A stretch of DNA of 64,000 nucleotides from Dietzia timorensis (GCF_001659785.1 NZ_CP015961.1:2418001-2482000), one strand, 5' to 3'; positions 1 through 9,713 are shown, counted from the stretch's first letter. The notes: generated by a model from the sequence alone, not told the origin. Made by a program: numbers and translations.

Positions 1-256
1 TTTCGTTGTGCTCGAAGAAGCTGACGACCTGGCCGGTGATCTCGACACCGAGGGCGCGTGCGAGCTGGCGGGCGCGACGGGTGTCCTCGGCGGCAACGAC
101 ATCGGCGGCGCGAAAAGCGTCGCGCAGGCGCTCGGAGGCGTCTGCCGGGTTCCCGATGGGCGTCGCGGCGAGAATGATCCCCGATGGCAGGGACTGTGGC
201 AACGCCGAGTCCTTCGGCTGTTGCTCGTCGTGGGCCCGCGGATCGGAGGTGTCCAT
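1..256 (-). CDS. rsmI: 16S rRNA 2'-O-ribose C1402 methyltransferase RsmI, N-terminal part
   Basis: Only the first 85 codons are inside the window; the gene continues past the left edge. After an acidic leader of about 25 residues the protein reads LAATPIGNP, then AAEDTRR and SFFEHNE. These are the hallmark N-terminal motifs of the RsmI tetrapyrrole-methylase-like family, which 2'-O-methylates C1402 in the 16S rRNA decoding centre using SAM. The ATG at 256 is followed by an in-frame leader typical of actinobacterial RsmI; no convincing ribosome binding site is visible. It is divergent from pmt with about 80 bp between them, the same pairing seen as Rv1003/Rv1002c in M. tuberculosis. Confidence 0.9.
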   Translation of the reverse strand, partial: MDTSDPRAHDEQQPKDSALPQSLPSGIILAATPIGNPADASERLRDAFRAADVVAAEDTRRARQLARALGVEITGQVVSFFEHNE

Positions 257-336
257 ATCGGTAACCGTACGGCGAATCGGCGGCGCGGCGCGCGCTCGGT
301 CCCACCCGAACCCGCGGCGGGCATTAGGATTCTCGG

Positions 337-2244
337 GTGATGACCAGCCACTCCCCGACCCTCGACCCCGGCGGCTCCTCGCGCCCCGCGCCCGGCGACG
401 ACGGCGCTGCGCGGCGCCCGGGCCCGGCGCTGCCCGCTCCCGACTTCGGCCCCGCCGACCGCGTGCGCGGATGGATCGTCACCGGGGTCGTCGCGCTCAT
501 CGCGCTGGTGACGCGCCTGTATTCGCTTGGTTCGGCCACCGACGGCGGCACGCCGATCTTCGACGAGAAGCACTACGCCCCGCAGGCCTTCCAGATTTCT
601 CAGCTCGGGATCGAGGAAAACCCTGGCTACGGGCTGATCGTGCACCCTCCGGTGGCCAAGCAGATCCAGTCGATCGGCGGCTTTCTGTTCGGCTACACGC
701 CGCTGGGCTGGCGGATCACCGCGGCGCTCGCGGGCGTGCTCGTCATCGTGCTCATCGTGCGTATGACTCGCCGGCTCACCCGCTCCACGTTCCTCGGCGG
801 ACTCGCCGGGTTGCTGCTCGCCTGCGATGGCGTGCTGTTCGTGACCTCCCGCGTCGGGATGCTCGACATCTACCAGGTCCTCTTCGTGACGGCGGCAGCC
901 GCGTGCCTCCTCGTCGACCGTGATCGCATGCGCCTGCGCATGCACCGCGCCGCATTAGCCGGGCGGGTGAACCCCGCTCGTCCCGGACCAGCGATGGGTC
1001 TGGCCTGGTTCTATTTCCTGGCCGCGCTGATGGTGGCCGCGTGCGCCGCTGTCGTCGTCGTGCTCGGGGTATCGCTGGCGGGGATCGCCGCCGCGGTCGC
1101 CCTGGCCGCGGCTGGCGTGGCGGTGTCGGTGTATTTGCTGCGCGCCTCGGATTTCGGCCGCCGGCCGGTGACCGATCTCGGGCCGCGCCTCGGTTTCCGG
1201 TGGTGGCGCTTCGGTGCAGGCGTGATGCTCGGCCTGGCGCTCGGCACGAAGTGGTCCGGCCTCTACTACATCGCGTTCTTCGGCGTCATGGCGCTGGCTT
1301 TCGATATCGCGCTGCGCAGCCGCTATCGGGTGCGGGCGCCGCTGCTCGGCGCACTCACGCGGGACTCCGTGCCCGCGTTCGCGTCGCTGGTGATCTGGCC
1401 GGCGATCTTGTACATGATGTCGTGGCTGCCGTGGTTCCGCGACGAGAACGCGGTGTACCGGCACGTCGTGGGGACGAAAGTCGACGCGGATTCAGTGTGG
1501 AGCTTCCTGCCCGATTCGGTGCAGTCGTGGATCTACTACCAGTCCTCGGTGATGGACTTCCACTCCTCGCTGACGAACTCCGCCGGCAACATGCACCCGT
1601 GGGAATCGAAGCCGTGGGTGTGGCCAATGAGCCTGCGACCGATGCTCTACTACATGGAGCAGGGCCCCGAGGTGGGCGGCTGCGGCGAGGATTCGTGCGT
1701 GCAAGCGATCATGCTCAACGGGACACCGGCGATGTGGTGGCTCGCGATCCCCGTGCTCGGCTTCGCGCTGTGGCGGGCGATTTTCTCGCGCGACGCGCGG
1801 TACGCGTTTGCGCTGGTCGGCTACGCCGCAGGGATCATCCCTTGGTTCTTCATGCTCGACCGGCAGATGTACTTCTTCTACGGCGCGCTGCTCATTCCGT
1901 TCTTCGTGATCATGCTCGCGCTGATCCTCGGCGAGATCGCCGGCGTGCTTCGGGCAGGCCGTGCGCCGAGTCCTTCGCAGCTCGCCGAGCGTGAGGAAAA
2001 GCGTGCGCTGGCGCGGGCTGCCGAGAGTGCCCGTGGGCGTGAGGATCGCGGAGGCGGTTTCGCCGCCGGATTGCGTGTGGAGATTGCCACGCTCTCGCGC
2101 CGGCAGACTGTCGGATTCGCGATCGTCGCGGTCTATGTCGCGCTCGTCGTGGCGAACTTCGTGTACATGTGGCCGGTGCTCGTCGGGCAGCCGATTACTC
2201 AACTGGCATGGCAGAACCATCAGTGGCTGCCGAGCTGGACCTAG
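337..2244 (+). CDS. pmt: Polyprenyl-phosphate-mannose:protein O-mannosyltransferase (GT39)
   Basis: A 635-residue multi-spanning membrane protein of the PMT/GT39 family, which transfers mannose from polyprenyl-phosphate-mannose to Ser/Thr of secreted proteins as they are exported. After a Pro/Gly-rich cytosolic leader, the first membrane helix (about 45-62) is followed by the acidic DE pair in [11 protein letters not shown] (D76/E77), the essential loop-1 motif of the family. About ten further hydrophobic segments follow, with a charged cytosolic stretch near 545-575. The GTG at 337 lies 7 bases after a TAGGAT box (325-330), so a leaderless transcript is likely; an ATG follows immediately at 340. 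The neighbouring rsmI supports orthology with Rv1002c. Confidence 0.93.
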   Translation: MMTSHSPTLDPGGSSRPAPGDDGAARRPGPALPAPDFGPADRVRGWIVTGVVALIALVTRLYSLGSATDGGTPIFDEKHYAPQAFQISQLGIEENPGYGLIVHPPVAKQIQSIGGFLFGYTPLGWRITAALAGVLVIVLIVRMTRRLTRSTFLGGLAGLLLACDGVLFVTSRVGMLDIYQVLFVTAAAACLLVDRDRMRLRMHRAALAGRVNPARPGPAMGLAWFYFLAALMVAACAAVVVVLGVSLAGIAAAVALAAAGVAVSVYLLRASDFGRRPVTDLGPRLGFRWWRFGAGVMLGLALGTKWSGLYYIAFFGVMALAFDIALRSRYRVRAPLLGALTRDSVPAFASLVIWPAILYMMSWLPWFRDENAVYRHVVGTKVDADSVWSFLPDSVQSWIYYQSSVMDFHSSLTNSAGNMHPWESKPWVWPMSLRPMLYYMEQGPEVGGCGEDSCVQAIMLNGTPAMWWLAIPVLGFALWRAIFSRDARYAFALVGYAAGIIPWFFMLDRQMYFFYGALLIPFFVIMLALILGEIAGVLRAGRAPSPSQLAEREEKRALARAAESARGREDRGGGFAAGLRVEIATLSRRQTVGFAIVAVYVALVVANFVYMWPVLVGQPITQLAWQNHQWLPSWT

Positions 2245-2279
2245 CTTTCGCGAAATTCTGCCGGGCGTTAGAAGTCCTC

Positions 2280-2338
2280 AGTGCTACAAACCCACTAAAT
2301 GGTCGAAAATGACTGATCACAGTGCAGTTTGTAGCACT
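2280..2338. repeat. 12-bp inverted repeat (AGTGCTACAAAC / GTTTGTAGCACT), 35-nt spacer
   Basis: AGTGCTACAAAC at 2280-2291 is repeated inverted and without mismatch at 2327-2338. It lies between the convergent pmt and doxX ends. The spacer is AT-richer than its surroundings. A related element built on GCTACAAACC/GGTTTGTA occurs at 54195-54262 with a similar 38-nt spacer. Too long a loop for a classical terminator; function unknown. Confidence 0.6.
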
Positions 2339-2387
2339 CAAGTGGGTGTGTAGCCTTTTCGGCGGTGTGTAGCGGCGAACGCGGAAA

Positions 2388-2795
2388 TCAGCCGCCGAGG
2401 GCCTTGTCGAGGCTGAAGCGCCCGGCGCCAACGGCTGCGAGGACGACCGTTCCGACAAAGAGCGCAAGCACGAGCTCCCAGCCCTGGTTCTCCACGAACG
2501 GGCCGTTGGTCGCGTGAACGAAATAGAAGGCGCCGAGCATGTCGACGGCCAGGAGAATGCCGGCGAGCGGCGTCAGGATCCCGAGGACGAGCGCCACTCC
2601 GGCGACGAGTTCGACACCGGCAACAATCGCCGCCGTGACCTCCGGCTGCGGGATCCCGATGGTGTGGAACTGGCCGGCCACGCGGTCGAGGCCGAGGTCG
2701 AAGAACTTCTGCCAGCCGTGGGCGACGAAAATGACGCCGAGGCCCAGGCGTGCCAGTAGCAGAGCGAAGTCGCGCAATCCGTCGAAACTCATCAC
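2388..2795 (-). CDS. DoxX-family membrane protein
   Basis: A small integral membrane protein of 135 residues with four predicted helices. The N-terminal helix contains LLLARLGLGVIFVAHGWQKF, the conserved opening of the DoxX/DUF4260-like family, including the HG.QK signature. DoxX proteins in mycobacteria form a membrane oxidoreductase complex with SodA and SseA in thiol stress; whether this one does is not known. GTG at 2795 and ATG at 2792 are both possible. A TAAAGT box (2804-2809) eight bases upstream of the GTG suggests a leaderless start. It faces pmt tail to tail. Confidence 0.85.
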   Translation of the reverse strand: MMSFDGLRDFALLLARLGLGVIFVAHGWQKFFDLGLDRVAGQFHTIGIPQPEVTAAIVAGVELVAGVALVLGILTPLAGILLAVDMLGAFYFVHATNGPFVENQGWELVLALFVGTVVLAAVGAGRFSLDKALGG

Positions 2796-2873
2796 GCCTA
2801 GAGACTTTATCGCGAAGCCCGCGGGCGCGCGGAGAGCGCCGGCGACGGGTCGCGCGATTGACGCGCAGCGCCG

Positions 2874-3743
2874 CTAGACCTCGACGCCGGCCTTCTTCGC
2901 CACGCTGAGAAGGTAGCGATTGAGCCCGCGCATCGCGAGGTTGTAGGCGGGCGGAAAGTAGCGCTGCGCGGCGAATGCCAGGGCGATGTCGCGGGAGGTC
3001 TGGATGATGTATTTGCCCTTGGTGACGCCGTCGATCATCTTCTTCGCGGCCACCTCGGGGGTCACCGCGTGCTTGGAGAATCTCGCCTGAGCCTCGGCGA
3101 CCGCCGGGTCGGACGTGTCGACCCCGGAGATCTGGATCTTGTTGACCAGCGGGGTATCGACCGCGCCTGGGGTGACGATGTGGACCGAGATCCGCTTGCT
3201 CTCGAGATCGAAACGCAGTACCTCGGCAATGCCGCGGACGCCGAACTTCGTCGCGCTGTACGCGCCGTGCCACGGCATTCCGATGAGCCCGGCGGCGGAG
3301 GACACCATGGCCAGCGCGCCGGGGCGGGCCGCCTTCATCATCGGCGGGACGAAGGATTCGACCACGTGGACGGTGCCCATGAGGTTGACGTCCACGAGGA
3401 GCTTCCAGTCTTCGTGCACCATCTTGTCGACCGCGCCCCATTTGGAGGTCCCGGCGACGTGGAAAACGGCCGAAGGAACCCCGAGCTCCGCAATCGTCTC
3501 GTCCGCGAAAGCCTTCGTCTCCTCGAACGAGGTGATGTCGAACGCCGCCACGACGGGGGCGGACCCGGAGATCTCCCGGCAGCGCTGCGCGGTGGATTCG
3601 AGGGCACCGGCTTCTCTGTCGCACAATGCGAGCCTCGCGCCGCGGGCCGCGAGGTCGAGCGCCGCCGCGCGGCCGATACCGCTCGCCGCGCCCGTGACGA
3701 CGCATGTGCGCCCCTGGAAATCTGTGATTCTCGCCTTGGCCAT
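2874..3743 (-). CDS. Short-chain dehydrogenase/reductase (SDR)
   Basis: A 289-residue classical SDR. The cofactor motif TGAASGIG sits at about residues 18-25, followed by an NNAG-equivalent (HVAG) near 96, a catalytic Ser in MVSSAAG, and YSATK supplying the catalytic Tyr and Lys. The C-terminal ~50 residues are hydrophobic with a basic end, as in the mycobacterial SDRs acting on lipophilic substrates. The ATG at 3743 has an AAAGGAC ribosome site about 10 bases upstream, so I prefer it to the longer open frame reaching 3938, which overlaps the neighbouring gene. Substrate cannot be assigned. Confidence 0.88.
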   Translation of the reverse strand: MAKARITDFQGRTCVVTGAASGIGRAAALDLAARGARLALCDREAGALESTAQRCREISGSAPVVAAFDITSFEETKAFADETIAELGVPSAVFHVAGTSKWGAVDKMVHEDWKLLVDVNLMGTVHVVESFVPPMMKAARPGALAMVSSAAGLIGMPWHGAYSATKFGVRGIAEVLRFDLESKRISVHIVTPGAVDTPLVNKIQISGVDTSDPAVAEAQARFSKHAVTPEVAAKKMIDGVTKGKYIIQTSRDIALAFAAQRYFPPAYNLAMRGLNRYLLSVAKKAGVEV

Positions 3744-3837
3744 GGTTGCCGTTGTCCTTTCGCGGTGCTGCAAGGTCCACCGTATCGACGTTTTTCCGGA
3801 CGCGCGTCCAGTCTGCGCAAGATCGCCCGCCGCGGCC

Positions 3838-6432
3838 CTACTTGTCGTGTCCTCGGCGCAGCGCTGCTCCAAGCGCCGCGACGAGCCGGGCACTCTTGAC
3901 CGTGGACACCTCGCCGACATAGGCGCGCGCGATCGCACCGCCGATGAATCCCAGCGACGCCGACTCCTCGTAACACATGTAGAGCGGGACGTAGCTCGGC
4001 TGGAACTTCGCCTTGAACGCCAGCAGCGAGCGGAAGCCGTAGACCGGTTCGAGCGCGTGGCTCAGCCGCTCGAGAAGCGAGTCGAGGGCTGAGGTCGACG
4101 GGCGGTCTCCCGCGGGCCCGTCGTCATCGGAACCGGTGGCGTGGCCGGGGTGAGTGCTGGCGAGCGGCGCCGCCGACAGCGAGACGAACTCAAGTCCCTC
4201 TTCCTTCGCGTCCAGGGCGCACGTGGCGATGAGGTACTCCATCGCGGGGCGGAACCCGTCCGCACGGCGGCGCATGAAGTCGAGGGTCAGTCCCACGAGC
4301 GCACCGTCGCGGTAGACCGGCATCCACGAGGTGATTCCGTGGACGGCGCCGCGCGCGTCGATCGCGAGCAGCAGGCGCACCTCCGGGTCGTCGAGCTCGT
4401 CGATCCCGCCGAGAGTGAACCCCATCTCGGGCAGCCCCTTGTCCGAGACCCAGGCCTCGGAGATCTCGATGATCTGCTCCTTGAGCGCGAGCGGGCACTC
4501 GGACCAGCGGGTCCACAGCGAGGTCACCTCCTCCTTGCGGGCGCGGTTGATCGCGGTTCGCACGTCCTGGAACTTCTTGCCGCGGAACTCGAGCCCGTCG
4601 AGCTCGATCACGGTCTCCTCGCCCACGCGAACGCTGCGGAAACCCGCCTTCTCACACGCCGCGCGCACGTCCTCTCCGACGCTGTAGAAGCACGGCACGC
4701 CGCCGCTTGCGAGCACGAAGTCCGTGAACTCGCGGACTGCCTCCGTCCGCGCCGTCGGGTCCCCGACGGGCTCACCGACGGTGAGGAACACCCCGCCGAT
4801 CTCGCGGTACGGCACGGCCGCGCGCCCCGAGGCTGCGACCCAGTGCGAGTTCTCCGGCCACAAACCCATCCAGGACAGATTCGCGCCGCCGGGGTCGTGG
4901 ATCAGTTCGCGTGTGACGGCGGAGGGCGCCGCGCGCGGGTCGCCGAGCGGGGTGTGGAGGAGGAACCAGAACACCACGGCGAGCGCCGTCCACACGAGGA
5001 TCGGGGTCCATTCGAATACCGCGGTCGCGGGCGCCGACAAGGGAAGCGGCATCGAGCCGACAGCGCCGCTGCCCTCCGCGAGGGCGGCGTGGATGTCGAA
5101 TGCGCCGAGAAATCGTGGCGGCACGAGGCGGCGGGGGAAGTCGACGATCAGCGCGAGCACGCCCGGGCGCGTGGCGAAGCCCCCGGCGGTCGCGAGCCCG
5201 GCCAGTACGTACCCGACCCAGCCCATGGCGACGATGATTGCTGACGCCACGGCCGCCCGGGGCCCGGCCCGGCCACCTGCTTTGATCCGGAACAGAGCGC
5301 GCCCGCGCAGCAAAGCGACAAGGCAGACGAGCAGCGGCGCCATCGCCGCGATGGTCCACGTGATCCGCGTCGCCGTGGCCGTGCCGTTGGTGCCGAACCC
5401 GATGAGCTGGGCGGCGGCAGCGGCGAGCCACGCGGCGACGATGACCGCGGCGCCGATCCACCCGGCGCGCCGGCCGCGGCGCAGTCCTGTGGCGAAGAGC
5501 ACCGCCATCACCGAGGGCAGGAGCGCCATGAGCATCGGGCCGATCCCGCCCAGACGCACGCGCTCGGTGGCCTCGAGGCAGTCGCGCGTCCACTGCCCGT
5601 CCGCGCACATCTCGGCGACCTGCGCGGTGGTGAACGGGCTGCGGTCGACGAGGCCGGCGAGCGGGCTGAGGACGCCGTCGGCCCCCGGCACCAGCCGGGC
5701 GAGGACGGGGCCGATGGCGACCGTCACGAGGAGCAGGGCGATGAGATTTCGGCGCTCGCGGAAGGTGGCGGCGGCGGTGCGGACAGGACCTCCGACGTCA
5801 TGGGCGGGGCGTTCGCGTCGGGCGGCGTGCAGTGCCACTCCGAGGACGAGCCCGATGAGCGCACCGGCGAGGAGAGCGATGTTCGCGCGGTGCCCGAAGA
5901 ACAGCACCATCGTCGCGCACGTAGCGAGAACGCCGACGCGCAGGCGGCGGCGCCACAGCGCGGACATGCGCGCTGTCGAGGCGAGCACGAGTCCCGCGAT
6001 CCACGGGTACGGACCGATCGCGCCCGCCCCGAGCGGGCCGCGCGCAACGCCACGCATTCCTGCGGGACCAGCGGGATCTGCGGTGACGTAACCGTGTACG
6101 CGGTCCCACGTGAGATGGCCCCAGCCCATGTGCACCCCGGCGAGCTCGAACAGCCAGCTGCCTAGCGCGGCGCAGGCGATGGCGCCGATCGTCGCCAGCA
6201 GACCGATCGCGAGGGTGGCGCCGTGGCCGATCCGGCGCTCGATGAATCGCCCAATGATCACGACCGCGATGAGCGACAGGAGCAGACCGGAGAACGAGGT
6301 CGTGACGAAGCCGGGCACCGGAATGCGGCCGAGGTGCGCGACGACCAGCGCGAGCCCCGCCGCGACGGATACCGGGGCCGAACGAAGCGCCCCGCCTCCG
6401 CTCAGGCGAGCCGGAGCGAGTGCGAAAGCCAT
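3838..6432 (-). CDS. Aminoacyl-phosphatidylglycerol synthase (MprF/DUF2156 type)
   Basis: An 864-residue protein with an N-terminal membrane region of about 12-14 helices (residues 1-510) and a C-terminal cytosolic DUF2156 (LPG_synthase_C) domain starting near GANLSWMGLWPE (about 535) and running to about 800. This domain transfers an amino acid from aminoacyl-tRNA to phosphatidylglycerol, lowering envelope negative charge. In Corynebacterium glutamicum a protein of this kind makes alanyl-PG, and the gene is paired with a membrane esterase, as here. No lysyl-tRNA synthetase domain is present, unlike mycobacterial LysX. The ATG at 6432 lies inside the upstream esterase gene (31-base overlap), implying translational coupling. 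Confidence 0.85.
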   Translation of the reverse strand: MAFALAPARLSGGGALRSAPVSVAAGLALVVAHLGRIPVPGFVTTSFSGLLLSLIAVVIIGRFIERRIGHGATLAIGLLATIGAIACAALGSWLFELAGVHMGWGHLTWDRVHGYVTADPAGPAGMRGVARGPLGAGAIGPYPWIAGLVLASTARMSALWRRRLRVGVLATCATMVLFFGHRANIALLAGALIGLVLGVALHAARRERPAHDVGGPVRTAAATFRERRNLIALLLVTVAIGPVLARLVPGADGVLSPLAGLVDRSPFTTAQVAEMCADGQWTRDCLEATERVRLGGIGPMLMALLPSVMAVLFATGLRRGRRAGWIGAAVIVAAWLAAAAAQLIGFGTNGTATATRITWTIAAMAPLLVCLVALLRGRALFRIKAGGRAGPRAAVASAIIVAMGWVGYVLAGLATAGGFATRPGVLALIVDFPRRLVPPRFLGAFDIHAALAEGSGAVGSMPLPLSAPATAVFEWTPILVWTALAVVFWFLLHTPLGDPRAAPSAVTRELIHDPGGANLSWMGLWPENSHWVAASGRAAVPYREIGGVFLTVGEPVGDPTARTEAVREFTDFVLASGGVPCFYSVGEDVRAACEKAGFRSVRVGEETVIELDGLEFRGKKFQDVRTAINRARKEEVTSLWTRWSECPLALKEQIIEISEAWVSDKGLPEMGFTLGGIDELDDPEVRLLLAIDARGAVHGITSWMPVYRDGALVGLTLDFMRRRADGFRPAMEYLIATCALDAKEEGLEFVSLSAAPLASTHPGHATGSDDDGPAGDRPSTSALDSLLERLSHALEPVYGFRSLLAFKAKFQPSYVPLYMCYEESASLGFIGGAIARAYVGEVSTVKSARLVAALGAALRRGHDK

Positions 6433-7775
6433 GGCAGGTTCTCCTCGAGTGCGTCGTGCCAGAGCGAATAGTCGTGACCGCCGGGTAGCTCATGGGACTC
6501 GACGTCGATGCCCGCCTTCTTCGAGGCCGCGGCGAGCGCCTCGGTGGCCGGACCGTATTCTGAATCGTCCGTGCCTACCGCGTACGACGCGTGGAGTTCG
6601 GGGAAGCGGTTCGCGGCGAGAATGTCCAGCGGGTTGTGCCGGGCGAAGGCATTCTCGTCGCCGCCGAAGAAGGCATCGACGGTCTCCGCTCGCGTGCCGA
6701 TCGTCGGCTCCTGTTGCGGGGACATCGCGAGGAAATTCGGGTACAACTCCGGGTGGGCCAGCGCGAGCTGCACCGCACAAGTCCCGCCGAAGGAGTATCC
6801 GGCGACGGCCCACTGGCTGTGGTCGGTGGAGGCCTGCAGGTTCTTGTCGATCCAATTGGGCACGTCCTGCGCCAAGTAGGTATCAGCGTTGCCTCGCGGA
6901 GAATCGACGCACAGCGTGTTGCCGAGCCGCTCGGCGATGGGGTCGGCGACCACCACGATCGGTGCGATTCCGTTGTGCTGGGCAGCGAACGCATTCATCA
7001 CCTGCGGCATCTGTAGGGACGTCGTCCAGTCCTCCGGGGAGCCGGGCTCCCCCGCCATCGCGACGACTACCGGCAGCTCGGGCCGCGGCTCGGCGAAGTA
7101 CGCCGGCGGCAGGTACACCTTCGCCGTGCGCGCCGGGAAGTGCGAGAGCTCGCCGGGGATCGCCACGTCGGTGACAACTCCTTCGGTCGGCCGATCCCCG
7201 GTAGGCGTGGTCCAGTCGGCCGGCAGCGCCTGGGCAATCGTCTCCCCCGGCGCCGCCGCCACGGTCTCGTCGCGCGGGGCGAGCGCGGTCGCCGGGTCCT
7301 CGGTGTCGAAGCCGTCGACGCCGAACAGCGCCCCCGCGGTCGGGTAGGCGGAAAACTGCACGTTCACCAGCGCCGCAGACCCTGCCACGAGGATGACGCC
7401 GCACACCGCCGCGCCCAATGTCCGAAGAGCCATCTTCTTTCTCGTCCGCGCGCCGCGGCGGCCGACGGCCGCGACCGCGAGGGCGATCCCTGCTATGCCG
7501 CATCCGATCACGGCCCACGTCGCCAGGGGCAACACGTCCGGGTAGGGCTTCCACAGGTCCTCGACGATGATGCGCACGACCACCGTGAGCACCACGCCGA
7601 CCGCCACGGCGATTCCGGCGCGCAGGAGGCCTCGGCGGGGCCTGGCTGGAAAATGGGCGAAAGCCGCGAGCGCAAGGAGCGCGAGCACCGCGACGATCAT
7701 GGCGACACTCGCGACTTTCGCGGGCACTGCGCCGTCGAGGCTCACCGCCGTCAACAAGCGATCTATCCAGTCCAC
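6402..7775 (-). CDS. Membrane-anchored esterase (PF00756 family), likely aminoacyl-lipid hydrolase
   Basis: A 457-residue protein: four N-terminal membrane helices (about 20-40, 50-68, 85-103 and 118-138) followed by an extracytoplasmic alpha/beta-hydrolase domain. The nucleophile elbow is GYSFGG (about residue 324), followed by a PELYPNF region and the catalytic His in GGHDYSLW near the C-terminus. It belongs to the putative-esterase family that also contains the mycolyltransferases, but lacks a signal peptide and has an anchor. Its coupling to the aminoacyl-PG synthase suggests it removes amino acids from modified lipids; that is inference. The GTG at 7775 is preceded by a perfect AGGAGG (7788-7793), spaced 12 bases. 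Confidence 0.82.
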   Translation of the reverse strand: MDWIDRLLTAVSLDGAVPAKVASVAMIVAVLALLALAAFAHFPARPRRGLLRAGIAVAVGVVLTVVVRIIVEDLWKPYPDVLPLATWAVIGCGIAGIALAVAAVGRRGARTRKKMALRTLGAAVCGVILVAGSAALVNVQFSAYPTAGALFGVDGFDTEDPATALAPRDETVAAAPGETIAQALPADWTTPTGDRPTEGVVTDVAIPGELSHFPARTAKVYLPPAYFAEPRPELPVVVAMAGEPGSPEDWTTSLQMPQVMNAFAAQHNGIAPIVVVADPIAERLGNTLCVDSPRGNADTYLAQDVPNWIDKNLQASTDHSQWAVAGYSFGGTCAVQLALAHPELYPNFLAMSPQQEPTIGTRAETVDAFFGGDENAFARHNPLDILAANRFPELHASYAVGTDDSEYGPATEALAAASKKAGIDVESHELPGGHDYSLWHDALEENLPWLSHSLRLA

Positions 7776-7939
7776 GACCGACCGAACCTCCTCTGCCTAT
7801 CCGGATGAGACCGGCCACCCCGATTATTCACGAAAAGAAAGCTACGACCACGTGCTGTGCGGATGCTGGGAGGTTCCGGGGAACTTGCCGAGGGGTTGGA
7901 GCGGGGCGTGCGTGCCGAATCGAAGGCAGTATCGACATC

Positions 7940-8509
7940 ATGAACGAACTCGAGAAAATGCTTGCCGGCGAGTGGTACGAACCTGGCGATCCCCAGCTGG
8001 ACACGGCCAGACGGCAGTGCCAGCGGCTACTCGCTCGCTTCAACACTCCTGGGACGGATCCTGCCGAATGCCGCGAGGTGCTCGGCGAGTTGCTCGGGAG
8101 CGTCGGCGAGGGCGCGCAGCTGATGCCGACGCTGCGGGCCGACTACGGATTCAATATCCACCTCGGCCGCGACGTGTTCATCAACTACGACCTCGTCGCG
8201 CTCGATTGCGCAAAAATCTCCATCGGTGACGGCGCTCTTTTCGGCCCGCGCTGCCAACTGCTCACCCCGGTGCATCCGGTCGATGACGTTGCGTTCCGTC
8301 GCAGCGGGGCCGAGCGCGCCGAACCGATCGTGCTCGAGGAGAACGTGTGGCTCGGTGGCGGCGTGATCGTCAATCCCGGCGTGCGTATCGGCGCGGGTTC
8401 CGTGATCGGATCCGGTTCGGTGGTCACCCGCGATATCCCTGCACGCGTTTTCGCCGCCGGCTCCCCCGCCCGCGTGGTGCGCGAGCTACGGACCGGCGCG
8501 GAGAGCTGA
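7940..8509 (+). CDS. Maltose/galactoside O-acetyltransferase-like hexapeptide-repeat protein
   Basis: A 189-residue sugar O-acetyltransferase of the LacA/Maa/NodL type. The Maa-like helical N-terminus begins EKMLAGEWYEPGDPQL. The left-handed beta-helix follows, with DYGFNIHLG, FINYD, ISIGDG and the catalytic loop LLTPVHP (His at about 113), ending VWLGGGVIVNPGVRIGAGSVIGSGSVVTRDI. It uses acetyl-CoA; the acceptor sugar is not predictable. The ATG at 7940 matches the family start; the ribosome site is weak. It precedes the alkylation-repair operon but a 136-bp gap suggests independent transcription. Confidence 0.88.
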   Translation: MNELEKMLAGEWYEPGDPQLDTARRQCQRLLARFNTPGTDPAECREVLGELLGSVGEGAQLMPTLRADYGFNIHLGRDVFINYDLVALDCAKISIGDGALFGPRCQLLTPVHPVDDVAFRRSGAERAEPIVLEENVWLGGGVIVNPGVRIGAGSVIGSGSVVTRDIPARVFAAGSPARVVRELRTGAES

Positions 8510-8645
8510 ACCCGGAAATTGTCGGGACAGGACCTCACACTCGGTGCGTGGGAAGCGACTACCAGGTAGCGAACCCCTTTCAGGGTGCGCGTGCCGTAAT
8601 TTCGAGCACCAAGGCACAGCGGCGGATGGAAAGGAGACGGGCCAG

Positions 8646-9206
8646 ATGGGCGAGACCACCAGCGCCACCGGCGTCGGCACCGGTAGCGACACCGCTCGGC
8701 GGAGGTTCGGGATCATCGACTCGCCCGTGGGCGAGCTCCTGGCGGTCGCCGAGGCGGGCGCGCTGGGCGGACTCTACTTCACTCCTCACCAGTACCCGCC
8801 CGCGCCCGAATCGATCGGTCCACAGGTGTCCGTGGCGGAGGACAAGGTGCTCGCCGCCACCGCCGAGGAACTCGGCGAGTATTTCGCCGGGCAGCGCACC
8901 CACTTCTCGATAGCGGTGTCGACGAACGGCGACGCCTTCTCGGAATCCGTGTGGCAGCTCCTGCGAGAAATCCCGTACGGCGACACCTGGACGTACGCCG
9001 ATCTCGCGGTGCGCCTCGGCAACAAGCATCTCGCCCAACGAGTGGGTCAGTCGGTTGGGCACAATCCCGTCAGCATCATCGTCCCCTGTCACCGGGTCAT
9101 CGGCGCGGATGGCTCACTCACCGGTTTCGCCGGCGGGCTGGACCGCAAGCGTTACCTGTTGTCGCTCGAAGAACCGGCGCCCGAAGCGGCCGGGAGATTG
9201 TTCTAG
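8646..9206 (+). CDS. ogt: Methylated-DNA--protein-cysteine methyltransferase (Ogt type)
   Basis: A 186-residue O6-alkylguanine-DNA alkyltransferase that moves alkyl groups from O6-alkylguanine to its own cysteine in a suicide reaction. The active-site motif IVPCHRV places the acceptor Cys at about residue 148. The helix-turn-helix and Arg finger region (AQRVGQSVGHNP) precedes it, and the C-terminal TGFAGGLDRKRYLLSLE is family-typical. The ATG at 8646 has an AAAGGAG ribosome site about 9 bases upstream. It opens a five-gene run (ogt, ECF sigma, second transferase, alkB, tag) with gaps of 12 bp or less or overlaps. Confidence 0.93.
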   Translation: MGETTSATGVGTGSDTARRRFGIIDSPVGELLAVAEAGALGGLYFTPHQYPPAPESIGPQVSVAEDKVLAATAEELGEYFAGQRTHFSIAVSTNGDAFSESVWQLLREIPYGDTWTYADLAVRLGNKHLAQRVGQSVGHNPVSIIVPCHRVIGADGSLTGFAGGLDRKRYLLSLEEPAPEAAGRLF

Positions 9207-9218
9207 GCGCGCGGGAAC

Positions 9219-9713
9219 ATGCAGACGCGATTCGATGCATTCGTCCGGGAGCACGGCCCCACCGTGCTCCGTGTATGCCGCTCCCTCCTCGGCTCCGGCG
9301 CCGATGCCGAAGACGCCTGGTCGGAAACGTTTCTCGCGGCATTACGCGCCTGGGATACCCTCGGTTCCCCGTCTGGCACGGTCAACCACCAGGCGTGGCT
9401 GGTCCGGGTGGCGAAGAACAAATGCGTCGACACAGCGCGCCAGACCGCAAGGCGCCCCTCCCCCGTGGCCGATGTGCCCGAACGGCTAGCCCAGGCGTCG
9501 TCGACGGACGCCGGCGGGCACGAGATCTGGGAGCAGGTCGCGGCGCTGCCGGAGAAGCAGCGCCTCGCGGTGGCGCTGCACTATTTCGGCGGCCTCAGCC
9601 ACGTCGAGACCGCCGAGCTCACCGGCTCCACACCACCTGCCGTACGCCGCGCCAGCGCGGACGGCGTCGCCGCTCTGCGCCTGTCGCTCGCACGCGAGGA
9701 AGGAACGACCTAG
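9219..9713 (+). CDS. ECF-type RNA polymerase sigma factor
   Basis: A 164-residue group IV sigma factor with only regions 2 and 4. Region 2 spans about 4-75 (LGSGADAEDAWSETFLAAL, AWLVRVAKNKCVDTAR) and region 4 about 100-155 (WEQVAALPEKQRLAVALHYFGGLSHVETAELTG). No anti-sigma gene with a zinc-binding ASD is present nearby. It begins 12 bases after the ogt stop and is followed after two bases by a second alkyltransferase with an unusual N-terminal extension. Context says it drives, or is controlled by, the alkylation response. The pairing of an ECF factor with an extended alkyltransferase recurs in actinobacteria to my knowledge; the mechanism is not established. Confidence 0.9.
   Translation: MQTRFDAFVREHGPTVLRVCRSLLGSGADAEDAWSETFLAALRAWDTLGSPSGTVNHQAWLVRVAKNKCVDTARQTARRPSPVADVPERLAQASSTDAGGHEIWEQVAALPEKQRLAVALHYFGGLSHVETAELTGSTPPAVRRASADGVAALRLSLAREEGTT

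Noticed and set aside
2338-3780. Long minus-strand reading frame of about 480 codons
   Set aside because: It crosses doxX and the SDR gene in another frame, is extremely Arg-rich and matches no family; both overlapped genes have clear motifs.
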